A stretch of DNA of 64,000 nucleotides, taken from NCBI GenBank assembly GCA_003255065.1, contig QAOA01007233.1, positions 62,001-126,000 on the forward strand, written 5' to 3'. The stretch comes from Cercis canadensis. Lineage: Eukaryota > Streptophyta > Magnoliopsida > Fabales > Fabaceae. The notes beneath the pieces were generated by a model. The model did no database searches, had not been told where the DNA came from, and saw only the letters and a program-made list of their open reading frames with translations. Both the position numbers and the translations under genes were made by a program. Every line of letters starts with the position of its first letter. The stretch's first letter is position 1. Below are positions 10,519-24,031 of this stretch, piece by piece.

Positions 10519-12875
10519 ATGGCGCTTCAGATCCCTTATTCTATTCTCTTCACCTTCTTTTACTTCCTCCTTGTGTTATTATTCACACTTAAGATATCAA
10601 ATTCCAACAAATTCATCAAAAACTTACCCCCAGGGCCATGGAAACTATCTCTCATAGGAAATATGCATCAGTTAATTGGGTCATTGCCCCCATCATGCCT
10701 TAAGAAACTTGGCAAACAACTATGGACCCATAATGCATCTACAACTTGGAGAGACATCCAATATCGTAGTCTCATCGGCGGAACTCGCCAAAGAGATTAT
10801 GAAAACACATGATGTTATCTTTGCTAATAGGCCCTATTTTCTTGCGGGCAAAATCATTTTGTACGATCACACAGACATTGCAAGTAGTTCATATGGAAGC
10901 TATTGGAGGAAACTACAAAAAATATGCACTTTAGAGCTTTTCACTTGGAAGCGAGTCGAATCGTTCAGGTTCATAAGAGAAGAGGAGGTATCCGCACTCG
11001 TAAATAACATATTTGCAAGTGAAGGATCAGTTATCAATCTGAGTGAGAAAATTTCATCAGTCACAAACGCCATAGTGGCACGTGCAGCATTTGGAAAGAA
11101 ATCGAGAGACCAAGAAGCTTTTCTATCAATTTTAAAGGAAATGTTAAGTCTGATGGGAGGTTTCACAGTTGCTGATCTGTATCCTTCGATCAAATTGCTT
11201 CCAGTGCTTACTGCGTTGAAAGCTAAACTTGAAAGGTTTCACAAAGAGTGTGATAGGATACTAGAAAACATTGTCAGGGATCACAAAGAAAAGAAGATCA
11301 GCCATGGTGAGGAAGAGGAGGATCTAGTCGATGTTCTTCTCAAGACTCAACAGGGAAATGAACTGGATTTGCCCTTAACTCTCAACAACGTCAAAGCAGT
11401 TATTCTGGTTGGTATATATTTACCTCACATGATGGCAAAGATTGTCTATAGTCCACACTAGCACTATGCATGGCATTGAATACTGATAATTACAGTGTCT
11501 GTTACGTTCATTAGTATCTTTCTTTGATTCTTTACGCATGGGTATTTAAGATTCTAATTTTTTGTATGACATTTGAAAGTAATTTTATATTCCCAAGAAT
11601 GTGTTGGGTACATGTTTAGTAGCACTCAGTTCATTTCTAAACTTATATTATTTGGTGCCTCTTATTACTTAGGCACATGAGATTTCCTAAGGTTCGCAGG
11701 AGATGTTTAGTGTATCATAATATATGATCTTCACTCAAAAATCTTAGATACCATGATATCCTAAATCGTTAAGTTTGATTACAGTGTTTAAACTACTAGT
11801 CTAATATTACAGCACTAGCATCTAAAAGTACACCTTAAGATGCAATACCTTTTAGTGGCTCACTCCTATCCCATACAGAATCTCATATTCAAAGTGAGGC
11901 ATCCACCAATCATATCCCATACAGAAATGCAATTCAACATATCCATCACACATCTATAAGATCACTTACAATTGTCATACTAAACAAGGGAATCTTAGAT
12001 CCCCATTCATAGGACCCTTCCAATCTTAAACTCATATATATAATCTAAGATGCCAAGAAGTCAAATATTTCAAAAGTTTACCAAGTAGTTCTGTAGGGGT
12101 ACATGATACCAGCCTTTGGGTGTTTTTGGGTACATGGGTGATATCTTGAATTCCAGTGTAGTGATGACATACCGTTTAGCTACTATCAAAACTTAACTCA
12201 GGTGTTTATGGCGCCTGAGTGAAAATTACAATACAAAACACCCCCTATAATATCATCATTTCCCTCTTTGAAGTTTGAACAATATATATTAGGTATACAT
12301 TATCTTCAAAATAGCCCATAATTAATTTCTAACTATTTTTATATGTGTCCTTTTTTCTTTGGTTTATTTATTTTTAATGAAATTTATCTGATCAGCCTCT
12401 AGTTTTGGAAATGTTACACTGATGTGAGACGAGATCTTCATTGTTGATAGCAAAAACCATAAGCTATAGTAAGGGCATATAATTAAACACCTTGTTGACT
12501 CTATTTGTTTTAAAAGATGAGGTAAGGGCATCCAAGTGAGAAATTAACAGTCATAGCATTTCTAGTTGCAAAACTACAATCTAAACAAGATCATGAAACC
12601 ATTTTCAGGACATTTTTATTGCTGGAACCGACACGTCATCAACAACTATAGAGTGGGCGATGTCAGAACTGCTGAGAAACCCAAAGGCAATGGAAAAGGC
12701 ACAAGCTGAGATAAGAAGTGTGTTTGATGGAAAAGGGTATGTGGATGAAACTGAACTTCACCAATTGAAATACTTAAATTTGGTGGTCAAGGAAACCCTA
12801 AGGCTACACCCACCAGCGGCATTGTTACTTCCAAGAGAAACCAGTGAGAGATGTGTAATCAATGGATATGAAATA
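10519..12875 (+). pseudogene. Cytochrome P450, CYP71D-like (copy 2), frameshifted and truncated
   Basis: Nearly identical to copy 3 in exon 1, intron and the start of exon 2. Exon 1 is 10519-11407, 889 nt instead of 888. An extra C in the run at about 10685-10690 shifts the frame after HQLIGSLP and leads to an early stop near 10812. The correct frame continues intact from there to the donor. Exon 2 starts at 12609 ([11 protein letters not shown]) and runs to a single N at 12876, just after [10 protein letters not shown], so PERF and the heme-binding loop are missing. The truncation may be an assembly break; the C insertion in a homopolymer could be a sequencing error, but lies in otherwise clean sequence. 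Confidence 0.85.
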
Positions 12876-12876
12876 N
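12876..12876. other. Single-N contig junction
   Basis: The base before it lies in exon 2 of P450 copy 2, and the base after it lies in sequence matching the promoter of copies 1 and 3. Unlike the other single-N junctions, the right flank does not repeat what directly precedes the N. Confidence 0.6.
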
Positions 12877-13093
12877 AATTCAATAGAGCAGCATTTTAAT
12901 TAAGCAGAGAGAAAGAAATTGAAATATATGTGGTAGTACTTTTATTAAACAAATCAAACAATATACGTAAGCCATCTTATCAAACGGCATTACTTTATTC
13001 TGTGAACAAAACTAGTTTCCATTTACGACTTTTGTAGCATAAAAACTCTATAATTTGTAAACCACATACCGCCATTCAATTCCATTTGTCATA

Positions 13094-15804
13094 ATGGCAC
13101 TTGAGATCCCTTATTCTATTCTCTTCACCTTCTTTTACTTCCTCCTTGTGTTATTATTCACACTTAAGAGATCAAATTCCAACAAATCCAGCAAAAACTT
13201 ACCCCCAGGGCCATGGAAACTACCTCTCATAGGAAATATGCATCAGTTAATTGGGTCATTGCCCCATCATGCCTTAAGAAACTTGGCAAACAACTATGGA
13301 CCCATAATGCATCTACAACTCGGCGAGACATCCAATATCGTAGTCTCATCGGCGGAACTCGCCAAAGAGATTATGAAAACACATGATGTTATCTTTGCTA
13401 ATAGGCCCCATTTTCTTGCGGGCAAAATCATTTTGTACGATCACACAGACATTGCAAGTAGTTCATATGGAAGCTATTGGAGGAAACTACGAAAAATATG
13501 CACTTTAGAGCTTTTAACTTGGAAGCGAGTCCAATCGTTCAGGTTCATAAGAGAAGAGGAGGTATCCGCACTCGTAAATAACATATTTGCAAGTGAAGGA
13601 TCAGTTATCAATCTGAGTGAGAAAATTTCATCAGTCACAAACGCCATAGTTGCACGTGCAGCATTTGGAAAGAAATCGAGAGACCAAGAAGCTTTTCTAT
13701 CAATTTTAAAGGAAATGTTAAGTCTGATGGGAGGTTTCACAGTTGCTGATCTGTATCCTTCGATCAAATTGCTTCCAGTGCTTACTGCGTTGAAAGCTAA
13801 ACTTGAAAGGTTTCACAAAGAGTGTGATAGGATACTAGAAAACATTGTCAGGGATCACAAAGAAAAGAAGATCAGCCATGGTGAGGAAGAGGAGGATCTA
13901 GTCGATGTTCTTCTCAAGACTCAACAGGGAAATGAACTGGATTTGCCCTTAACTCTCAACAACGTCAAAGCAGTTATTCTGGTTGGTATATAATTGACTT
14001 TACAATTTACCTCACATGATGGCAAAGATTATCTATAGTGCCCACTAGCACTATGCATGGCATTGAATACTGATAATTACAGTGTCTGTTACGTTCATTA
14101 GTATCTTTCTTTGATTCTTTACTCATGGGTATTTAAGATTCTAATTTTTTGTATGACATTTGAAAGTAATTTTATATTCCCAAGAATGTATTGGGTACAT
14201 GTTTAGTAGCACTCAGTTCATTTCTAAACTTATATTATTTGATGCCTCTTATTACTTAGGCACATGAGATTTCCTAAGGTTCGCAGAAGATGTTTAGTGT
14301 ATCATAATATATGATCTTCACTCAAAAATCTTAGATACCATGATATCCTAAATCGTTAAGTTAGATTACAGTGTTTAAACTACTAGTCTAATATCACTAG
14401 CATCTAAAAGTACACCTTATGATGCAATACCTTTTAGTGGCTCACTCCTATCCCATACAGAATCTCATATTCAAAGTGAGGCATCCACCAATCATATCCC
14501 ATACAGAAATGCAATTCAACATATCCATCACACATCTATAAGATCACTTACAATTGTCATACTAAACAAGGGAATCTTAGATCCCTATTCATAGGACCCT
14601 TCCAATCTTAAACCCATATATATAATCTAAGATGCCAAGAAGTCAAATATTTCAAAAGTTTACCAAGTAGCTCTGTAGGGGTGTATATGATACCAGCCTT
14701 TGGGTGTTTTTGGGTGCATGGGTGATATCTTGAATTCCAGTGTAGTGATGTCATACCGTTTAGCTACTATCAAAACTTAACTCAGGTGTTTATGGGGCCT
14801 GAATGAAAATTACAATACAAAACACCTCCTATAATATCATCATTTCCCTCTTTGAAGTTTGAACAATATATATTAGGTATACATTATCTTCAAAATAGCC
14901 CATAATTAATTTCTAACTATTTTTATATATGTCCTCTTTTCTTTGGTTTATTTATTTTTAATGAAATTTATCTGATCAGCCTCTAGTTTTGGAAATGTTA
15001 CACTGATGTGAGACGAGATCTTCATTGTTGATAGCAAAAACCATAAGCTATAGTAAGGGCATATAATTAAACACCTTGTTGACTCTATTTGTTTTAAAAG
15101 ATGAGGTAAGGGCATCCAAGTGAGAAATTAACAGTCATAGCATTTCTAGTTGCAAAACTACAATCTAAACAAGATCATGAAACCATTTTCAGGACATTTT
15201 TATTGCTGGAACCGACACGTCATCAACAACTATAGAGTGGGCGATGTCAGAACTGCTGAGAAACCCAAAGGCAATGGAAAAGGCACAAGCTGAGATAAGA
15301 AGTGTGTTTGATGGAAAAGGGTATGTGGATGAAACTGAACTTCACCAATTGAAATACTTAAATTTGGTGGTCAAGGAAACCCTAAGGCTACACCCACCAG
15401 CGGCATTGTTACTTCCAAGAGAAACCAGTGAGAGATGTGTAATCAATGGATATGAAATACCTGCAAAAACCAAAACTATTGTCAATGCTTGGGCAATTGG
15501 AAGAGATCCCAAATATTGGAGTGAGGCAGAGAAATTTCAACCTGAGAGATTTCTTGATAAAACAATTGACTTTAAAGGCACAAATTTTGAATATATCCCA
15601 TTTGGTGCTGGAAGGAGGATCTGTCCAGGAATGAAATTCGCTATACCTAATGTTGAGTTGCTACTTGCCAATTTGGTTTATCATTTTGATTGGAAGCTTT
15701 CCAAAGGAATAAAGCATAAAGGTTTGGACATGACCGAGTCCTTTGGTGTAGTTGTAAGAAGAAAAAGTGATTTGTGCTTAATCCCCATTCGCCATCACCC
15801 TTAG
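13094..15804 (+). CDS. Cytochrome P450, CYP71D-like (tandem copy 3)
   Basis: Exons 13094-13981 and 15193-15804 join in phase 0 to 499 aa with no lesion. Motifs in order: anchor with [14 protein letters not shown], hinge [12 protein letters not shown], intact C-helix [13 protein letters not shown]-helix [17 protein letters not shown] (ExxR), FQPERF (PERF), and heme loop [12 protein letters not shown] with its Cys ligand. It has every feature expected of an active ER-bound monooxygenase and is the best functional candidate of the three. The 217 bp upstream match the promoter of copy 1. Its exon 1, intron and early exon 2 are almost identical to copy 2, so those two duplicated recently. A terpenoid, possibly diterpenoid, substrate is inferred from family and neighbours only. 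Confidence 0.93.
13982..15192 (+). other. Intron of P450 copy 3
   Basis: 1211-bp intron, GTTGGT donor and TTTTCAG acceptor. It is near-identical over its full length to the intron of copy 2 (11408-12608), with only scattered substitutions and small indels. Since introns are free to drift, this is the clearest sign that copies 2 and 3 are young duplicates. Confidence 0.8.
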
Positions 15805-16682
15805 TATCATTATCGATCTCATTGAAAACTATCAGTTGGATTTACTTTCTATATCTGGCAATAATGTTATGGACTTCAATAATACATATTTTGAGAATAT
15901 TATTTGGAATATTGCTAGAGGGAAACAACTTACTCTTCTTTGCTGGCCTTAAACAAACAACTTAGTCTTCAAGATGTTAAAATGATGTGATTTTTTACAT
16001 TGTTTGAAGGTGAGATTAAGCTCTCCGACTACCAGATTACAATTAATTAGATCCAAGGAACTATGTAGTTTTATATTAATTTAAGCTTAGAAAAACTTTA
16101 TTTTTAAATTACTTATAAACCTGGTGAAATTTACCCTGAGTTTGGATGGGATGAAAATTGGGGAGAGAGAAACATAGGATGAAAAATATGAGTGATAATA
16201 AATTTTCTCTTGTTTGAAGGTCAAGTAAAAATAAGAGGAATGGAAAAATGGGGGAAAATGGTGTGGTTCCCACTCAAAAGTAATCTCTCCAAATATGGAG
16301 AGAAAATGAAGAGAGAGAGAGAGACATGGCTCCAATCTGAGTGAAAAATGACATTGAGTCATTAATGAAAAGCTACTAACACTTACTATTAAAAATATTT
16401 TTAGAACTTCGAACTACTCTTATTTTTTGTTCAGTGAACATTTTAAGAATAGCAATAAACGACTAAACGTAGTTCAATTTGACTCGTAATTTTGGACTAA
16501 ACAATAATCAAAGTACCTACTCCCATAATCACAACATTAAGATCACTAGCTTTCTTTTATTTTCTCTTGCCTTCCTAAAGTAAATCCATTTGCTTTAAAA
16601 CCACTTGTTAAACATTACACGATGATCCTTTTTTTTTTCTTTTTATGCATGCTAATACTTCCATCAAGCTAATTTGAAGTTA
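15805..16682. other. Spacer between convergent P450 and synthase loci
   Basis: Holds the 3' ends of two convergent transcription units. No gene is seen. A short GA-rich run lies at about 16306-16325. Confidence 0.6.
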
Positions 16683-19600
16683 TCAGTGGGATAAAAGAAG
16701 GTTGTACTGGTCCTCTGCTAGAGATTCATTAAGGACAACAGGCTCTTCAATTACTGATTTTACAATAGAGAACAATTGATGCGACGTAAATCCATCATCC
16801 TTCAAGTAAAATAGGTACAACACTTAGGCAATTTTCCAAAACAAATCCTTGCAATCTCTTGGAATTATGCTGCCGTTTTCCTGCAAAACTAATCTCAGCA
16901 GTTCTCTCCTCTTATCCTCAACAATACCCTTCATCTCCTCTATCGCATCTTGAGCAGTAACAACCCCATTTCCATGAGCAACACGCAAAGATACTGCATT
17001 TAATTTCCCTTCTTCAGATTCCCTCTGCAGCAAAGCCAGAGAAGATTAGTCACCTTAGCGTCAGGGATAGCTACATAAATGGAGCAAAAAGAGAAGGATT
17101 TACCTTGAAGCTATGAATATCATTAAGGAGACGTCCACCAGTGCTCATGAGCTCAAACAGAGTATTTAGCTCGGGACTTTCAATAATCCAACTTGGAAGC
17201 TTAGGTCCTACAAGATAGAGTGCTGGAAGGACGATTGGTCCTAAGGTAAATGAGGTGTATGCATTTGCCATATAATCATCAATTGTTGGGACAGATTTAG
17301 CTATCAACCACCGAGGTTCCGTCATCATAGAACGCATCAAATCCAACCACTAAAAAGTAAACATGACTTATCAATAACCAACTCAACCTTAAATCTTGAT
17401 CTGTTAAGTGCAGGCCAACAAATTGTATTTATCTCTAAGACGGCTAACTCATTATCTAGCTAGTGAAACTACAGTTGGCTTATATGATAAAGTAATAGTA
17501 AATTCGCATATTCACCATGGACATCACTAACATTTCACATTATTGGAAACTTGAAAAGATAGGAGTCCTAAAAGACAAGCAGAAAATGATGATTCAACTC
17601 ACAATCTTGATAACATCGCTTTTCACACAACGCCCTTGATACTTGAATGCCTTCTCTCCAGTCTCACAAATTGTGCCTCGAAGTGCAGAAAATATTATCT
17701 CAACAGGCTCAGAACAACTAACATTGCTGACATCTACATCCCACCTGTAGTTCAATTTTCATAACATCACTTGTTGTGCAATAAAATACCAGGAAAGTTG
17801 AAAGGAAACTATTGGATGGCAGAGTTTGGATGATAAATGAGAACTTACTTCTCAACCAGTCGTATAAGGTTTGCTAGCTCCTCCTCAGAACCCCCAACAT
17901 CAAAGAAATCATCAACAACTGTAGTGAGCACCCCATTCTTTGCCCATGATATGCAAGCATCAGAAAGTTCACGTGAGAAAAGTGTTGCTGCACTGGAGAA
18001 GTAACAATAGGCCAATTTTTGCCTTGCAAATTTTAGTTTGTCTAATCTGCTGTCCACAATCCACCTGCATATGTTAGGGTATGGTCAGATCACAACTAAA
18101 GAAGAGCACCTCCATCAGTTGAAATTGAAGAGAAAATTGCTACAAAAACAACAATTTTCAGAAATATTGTGAAACTAGTATGACTAGAAGAAGATAGACC
18201 AAGCAGTAACTGTAGGCCAGAACTGAAAGTAGGATGAAGGGAGAGACAGAAAAAATTTCTTACAACAAAGTTCATATTACAGTGTCTTAACTATGCATGT
18301 GACCAAGATATGGTACCTTGCAAGTTGCTTGAATTCTTCCTGTTGTGTTGATTGGCAGATGTTGAAGTCATCTACTGCCAGGTTCAGGAACTCTTTGTTT
18401 GCAAGATTGAAACACCTGGATAATACCATACATTAAGACTTTTCGCCTAAGAAAAGGAAGTAAGGAAACCATCAAGTGTCCCACCTAAATGATGTTTTCA
18501 AAATCCCTGTATTATCAACATCAAAATGCTCCATGGATCTCCTGTTTAACAAACGCTCCAAATTTGCATGAGAAGGAAACTCTAGAGCATCTTTGACCTG
18601 AAGTACATAAACATCAGATTTTTCAAGAAGTGGCTTATCATTGATGAAAAGTAAAAAACCAAAAAAATGTCTAAGAATAATGCAATAAATTACCTCATGG
18701 TCAATATAACTACGAAGTTTATCAACATGTCCTGTGTAACAAGATGATGCCTGCTTCAGGAGACTTCCTGTCCAGTAATTCTGTCTCACCAAAATTGATT
18801 CATCTGGATGTATAACAATTTGTGAAGCCTGATATAGCTCTAAAACAGCACCAATATCATTCAAGTATCCTTTCAAGGAATTTGAGAACTTATCTTCTGA
18901 ATATTGATAAAATGGATCTAGAAAGACAAAACAAGCTGATTAGCTTCTCCTTTGTTTATCCTAAACAGAACTCTAAAAATATTTAAATACTACATATGAG
19001 CGACCTTAAGAAACATCATATCTGTTCAGACAAAGTATACGAAATGCCATTGCACAGGTAGTGGGGTCTAAGAAAATATCTTCCTCTCCATTGAGCCAGT
19101 ATCTGTTTGTTCACAAACGCGATATCATTCAGCAGACGAAAATTAAACAGTTTCAAAACTTGGACAGAAGTTCCAATGTGTTCAACTTACTATCAGAGAC
19201 TCCATAACAGCCAAATACTTTAAGAATTAAATGACTTTTCTTCATTTTCATCTCATTCACTTACAATTTCTTCCTATTTCTTTGGTGACTAAAAGAGTAC
19301 CATAACAACAATATATGCATAAGAAAATGGATAATTACCTGTATGTTTCTTTCTTCCAATGCATTTTGAATTTCTATGCTGAAATGGCAATCAATACCCA
19401 ACCTTTGAAGACTGTCAATCATACAGAGACGAGCATATATGTCCAGAGGGTAAACTGTTGGAACTGGAAAATTTATAAAAGGAAGGCCAATTAATGTATG
19501 AAATAGTAATTAGAATCAACTGAAATGAAGATAAGTTTTTAAAACAAACCAGCAGTCCCAAAGTTTTCTAACACCATTTGTATGTAGTTAAGACAGTCAG

Positions 19601-21507
19601 CATTCTTAAGGTGTTTAAAAGCAGCTGCTGTTGTAGCAGGTGAGTTAAACAAAGATCCATTCTTTCTCTGATACCTCATGACCATTTGCCAGTCCTGTGA
19701 CTTCCCAATTCCTTCTGAGATATATGCTAAATATGCTCTCCACCCTTCTGAGTTGTTTTCACAGCCTCTTAAGCTAAGACTATTGGATCAAAAAAAATCA
19801 TGTTAAGAATTTTGGGAAAATGTATAATAAGCTCTCTACCCTATAAGTCGATATACTTATAGAGCCAAGAACATTGCCTAGATAGATAAAAGTTTCATAA
19901 CCGAAATTAATTCTAATTACTAGAAGAACCAAATATTACCTTTTAAGCTCCAACTCTCTCTGGTGGATCATTGCTTCTAATTTTGTTGCTTCAACAGGAA
20001 GAATTATACCCAAATTTACAGAGTACTCAACCAAAGCAGGAAAGATTATATCAAATCCAATTGGAGAACAGAGCTTCTCGTCATTGGCTGAAGTGAAATT
20101 TGACTCAATAAATTGAAGGCCTGCAACAATAGGAGGAAGATTCATTTATCTAACAGCATTGGAAGATATTGCAAGGGGTTAAACAGTAATTACCTCTACT
20201 AATCTGTTCTTCACCAGTACCCCATTGCTTTAGTGCAAGGACACAAGCTAAGGTTGATAAGAGAGTGTCTTTCATTAAGAATGGATGGTGATCACGCAGA
20301 CCCCACGACCCATCACTCAGTTGATTGTCCAACAACCAATTTAGGCACTGAGGAAAAAATGGGACATGAGGCGAAGTTGGAGAAGGAATCATTGCTCCCA
20401 AGCTGTATCATACGAAGAAACAGAAAGTTCCACTTTATTGAACATCTTCTTGATTCTTTCTTTAGTCTCCTCAAAGGACTGCATGCAATAAAACCCATAT
20501 CTTCTTCTCTTAATACTTCTCACAGAGAGACATTTAGGAAAAAGAAATTCAAATTACATGAGTCATACCAAAGCTGTGCTGTTCAATTTCTTGTTTACTT
20601 TATTTTCCACTCATCAAAGAAGCTGTTAAAAAAGAAACCGCATAAGATATTTGAGGAAACATAATGAAGGGAGAATCACTGATTCATATGTATATCACAT
20701 GAGAAGAAACCCAACATTATTATAATTGTAGCTTGCAAACATAGCAAAACCAAAGTAATGTTTTACATGAACAAAATTGACTTTGGTTACTAGTGCACAG
20801 AGATTGATGGTTGCTATAAGATGTTAGAAAGCATATAGATAAATTTCCTTTTAAGCCCACTACCATTCCAACTGATTAGGACTGCACTAGAAAGAAATTC
20901 TATTCAACCTTTCGATCAACATACTCAAGAGGAAATATACTACCCATGAACTTTTTCCTTTTTTAGCATTTCTTATATATCGAAAGACACTAAATTGAGG
21001 GAACCAAAAAAATAGCTCCTCAGTCTCAGCAAATCAACACCCAAATACTCGTTCATTGCTGAAGCTACACCAAACTTGTTAAATCCATCCACAGGTTAAA
21101 TCCTACAGACTGTTGAGTATCCCAAAATTGGATGGACCAAAAAAAATGCCACATAAAGTGATTGAACAGGAAAACCAATTGCAAAACAATAATTCAATTG
21201 GGAAAGTTAACCACAGCAAATCAAGTCCTAAATGCTAAAGCTTTAGCAAACTATTGAACAAGGAAAATAATTTCAGAGAAAGATGCAGAATCAGCAGAAC
21301 AAAGATAAAAAAAACAAAAAGGAAAGAAAAAACCCAACTTTCCTTTTGTTAGAAGGAAAAGTCCCATTGCCGTTTAAGCAAATAAGGGCAAAGAAAAAGA
21401 CAAACCAGGCGATCACTATAATAGTTTGTGCCACTCAGAGACAGAGGAAGCAAACCTGAAGTTGTAGAAATGGAGCTCCGAGGAGTGAAGGGGCGTGAGA
21501 GAGCCAT
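16683..21507 (-). pseudogene. ent-kaurene-synthase-like diterpene synthase (copy 2), recently disabled
   Basis: TPS-e/f class I diterpene synthases ionise a copalyl-type diphosphate in the plastid to form a diterpene skeleton. Exons seen: 21507-21456 (plastid-type leader, MALSRPFTPRSSIS), 20478-20194, 20120-19940, 19779-19550, 19463-19339, 19102-19005, 18917-18694, 18597-18485, 18415-18317, 18064-17849 (DDFFD metal motif), 17744-17603, 17349-17104 and 17024-16683. NDIHSFKRE across the last junction is the second metal motif. Four lesions: one base missing at YDTAW in exon 2 (near 20397), a 4-bp AGAA-type insertion before the exon end at 19339, Ser to TAA at about 19007 after RYDVS, and Lys to TAA after KDLFWKIA near 16824 with 46 further family-like codons beyond. 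The phase between exons 1 and 2 was not resolved. Some lesions could be assembly errors; four together argue for a pseudogene. Confidence 0.88.
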
Positions 21508-21780
21508 GCCTGAATAGAAGGAATCTTTTTTTCTAATAGAGCATGCAAAATCTCAAGACTCTAACAGTGCCGACTGCTAATAAAGCTAAGAGTGCTGGTG
21601 ACTCTCTCGCTAATTTATATATGTAGACACTNNNNNNNNNNNNNNNNNNNNNNNNNNNNNNNNNNNNNNNNNNNNNNNNNNNNNNNNNNNNNNNNNNNNN
21701 NNNNNNNNNNNNNNNNNNNNNNNNNNNNNNNNNNNNNNNNNNNNNNNNNNNNNNNNNNNNNNNNNNNNNNNNNNNNNNNN

Positions 21781-21835
<55 letters not shown>

Positions 21836-23637
21836 AGTTATTCCATTAAAAGAAACAACCAATAGTTATTCCATTAAAAAAAAAAACAATTATAATTCAA
21901 GCTCATATTACTTTATTATATAATCTAGTATTAATTTAAAACTTAATTTATACAGTATAAAAAAAAAAATCGAACTGTTGCCACTAACAATCATGTTTGG
22001 TGGGCATCTCTGCTCAAAAAAATTAAAGACTAGTTGAGTAGCCTTCTCTAAGAGTTAATAGTGTCTTTAAGATAGTCCTTTAAGTCAGTCTTTGTTTGTC
22101 TTTTCATAAATCCTAAACATACCACTAGATGGCATTAGAGTAATTTATTCTTACTACTATTTTTTTATATAAAAAATAAAAACAAACATAAAATATTCAA
22201 CACGAAAAATATGTTGAATATTTCTCTTGAATATAAGTGCCATTCAAAAGATGCTTTTTCAAAAGTAACATGAAGAAAGATGCTTACAATGTATTACATG
22301 ACTTATTGTGAGACTAGCTCAAAAGCATTTTACACTAATATACATGGGTGTCATTTTTGTGCCACAAGTTGTTGAAATGTAACAACCAACACTACAGTGA
22401 ATATCCAATGACATAAAGACATACTGTAGGTTATTTAACTAGTTAAGTAGGTTTTATAGAATCATTTTTTTGCCCTAAAATTATATTAATTACAAAATTG
22501 GCCAATTTAATTTTTTAAATGTTAAAATAATAATAATCAAATTGGAAAAGGTGATGGGATATGGTAGTCATTGTTTCTCGTATTTCTCTCTCAAGTTATT
22601 TCATTATTTCCTTTCTTTATCAGTGGAGTTTCTTTGAACCTTCGATTGAAGTAAAAGTTTGGACGCAATGTTGAAGATTGAGATTACCATTTATCACTTT
22701 AAACTCAAGTATATAATAGATTTTTGACAAATCTACCTTCCTCACTATAAACTTCTATCTCTTCCAACGAGTAAGTCGTCTTCGAAAAGATGCATTTTAT
22801 CCATTTCTTTCAAGAAGCTATTGTGGGGCATTATTTTATAATTATCATAACTTCTTCAACCAAAATACAATTTTAACATAATTACAGGTATAATTTCTAA
22901 TTACCTAAACTTCTATCAAATTACGTTTTTTTTTTTATATATGAAATTATGACTAAAGAAACCATATATATATGAGGACAATGAGAGAATCAAGTATCCC
23001 TTCGGAGACATCTGATTAAAAAAAAAACAGAGAATCAAGAAAATAGAGCTTTTTAGCTTTTTTTAGATGATAGAAGAAGACATTAAACATAGTACCACAT
23101 GGACAATATAAAATGGAGGGAAAACGACTAGCCATCTGCCATGAAATTTTCGTCGACCAAAATTTACATATATTATTGGATAGAGCTGTCAATTCACCCT
23201 ACATATATATTCAGTAGTAATTAGAGAGAATAATGCTTCTTGTTCAGTACTACTTATTTTCTCACAAGGGTATACTTGATAAAATTAATTTTTTTAAAAA
23301 CATATAAATAGGTCTAATTTATTTTAAATTATACTAACTATATATGTTAATATAATATAAGGCTAATTAGTGTATAGGTAATAATATTTATTGAAAAAGC
23401 CAAGCCCCAAGAGTATTTGACTATCTCTCAACTCTCCTAGTCTCCATGGACCACAATCTCAAGATTCTCAAGGGTCATACATAAATTCCATGTACAGAAG
23501 ATCCAAACACTGGTTTCATGCATAAAGAAAGAAAGGATTAAATACAGTCCATGATCTTTTGCTTCATCTAAAAGAAATTATTTTAGAAGTGCAACAAGTG
23601 GACCTAAAATTGTCTTGACATGGATTTTTATAATGGG
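21508..23637. other. Spacer between synthase loci, with assembly gap
   Basis: Contains 5' flank of copy 2, the N run and poly-A described separately, then about 1.8 kb of AT-rich sequence with no gene or recognisable element. Confidence 0.6.
21632..21834. other. Assembly gap (149 N) followed by 54 A
   Basis: Positions 21632-21780 are N and 21781-21834 are uninterrupted A. The gap lies just upstream of synthase copy 2, so promoter sequence may be missing. The A-run probably explains the failed assembly. Confidence 0.95.
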
Positions 23638-23984
23638 TTATTTTAGCAGTGAAGTTAAAATGTTTACCATCTCGTGTGAATTAAATCCATCGTCCTTCAG
23701 ATAGAAGAGGTTTACCACTTTGACCAATTTCCAGTACACATCTTTGCAAGCTCTTGGAACTATGCTTCCTTTCTCCTTCAAAACTAACCTCAAAAGCTCT
23801 CTTTTCTTTTTGGTTATCAGATCATCAATCTCCTTTATGATCTCCTCTTCAGTAACAGACCCTGTTCCATTAATTACTTGCAACGTTACTGCATTCAATT
23901 TGCCTTGTTCAAATTCCCTCTGCAAAATAACTATACAAGTCACCATATGTTTGTTTAAATTAATTTTTCTTTTTAAATCACTCA

Positions 23985-23994
23985 CTAATTTATG

Positions 23995-24031
<37 letters not shown>
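23985..24031. repeat. TA/TG microsatellite in intron
   Basis: A run of TA repeats passing into TG repeats in the last intron of synthase copy 3. It is likely length-polymorphic. Confidence 0.9.

Noticed and set aside
21781..21834. 54-base A-run as the poly(A) tail of a retrotransposed mRNA
   Set aside because: No processed gene lies before it (only N), and no target duplication was seen. It may simply be a low-complexity gap edge.
21533..21862. Open frames of about 85-109 codons across the N run and poly-A
   Set aside because: They consist of unknown residues plus poly-Lys or poly-Phe from the A/T run. There is no real coding evidence.
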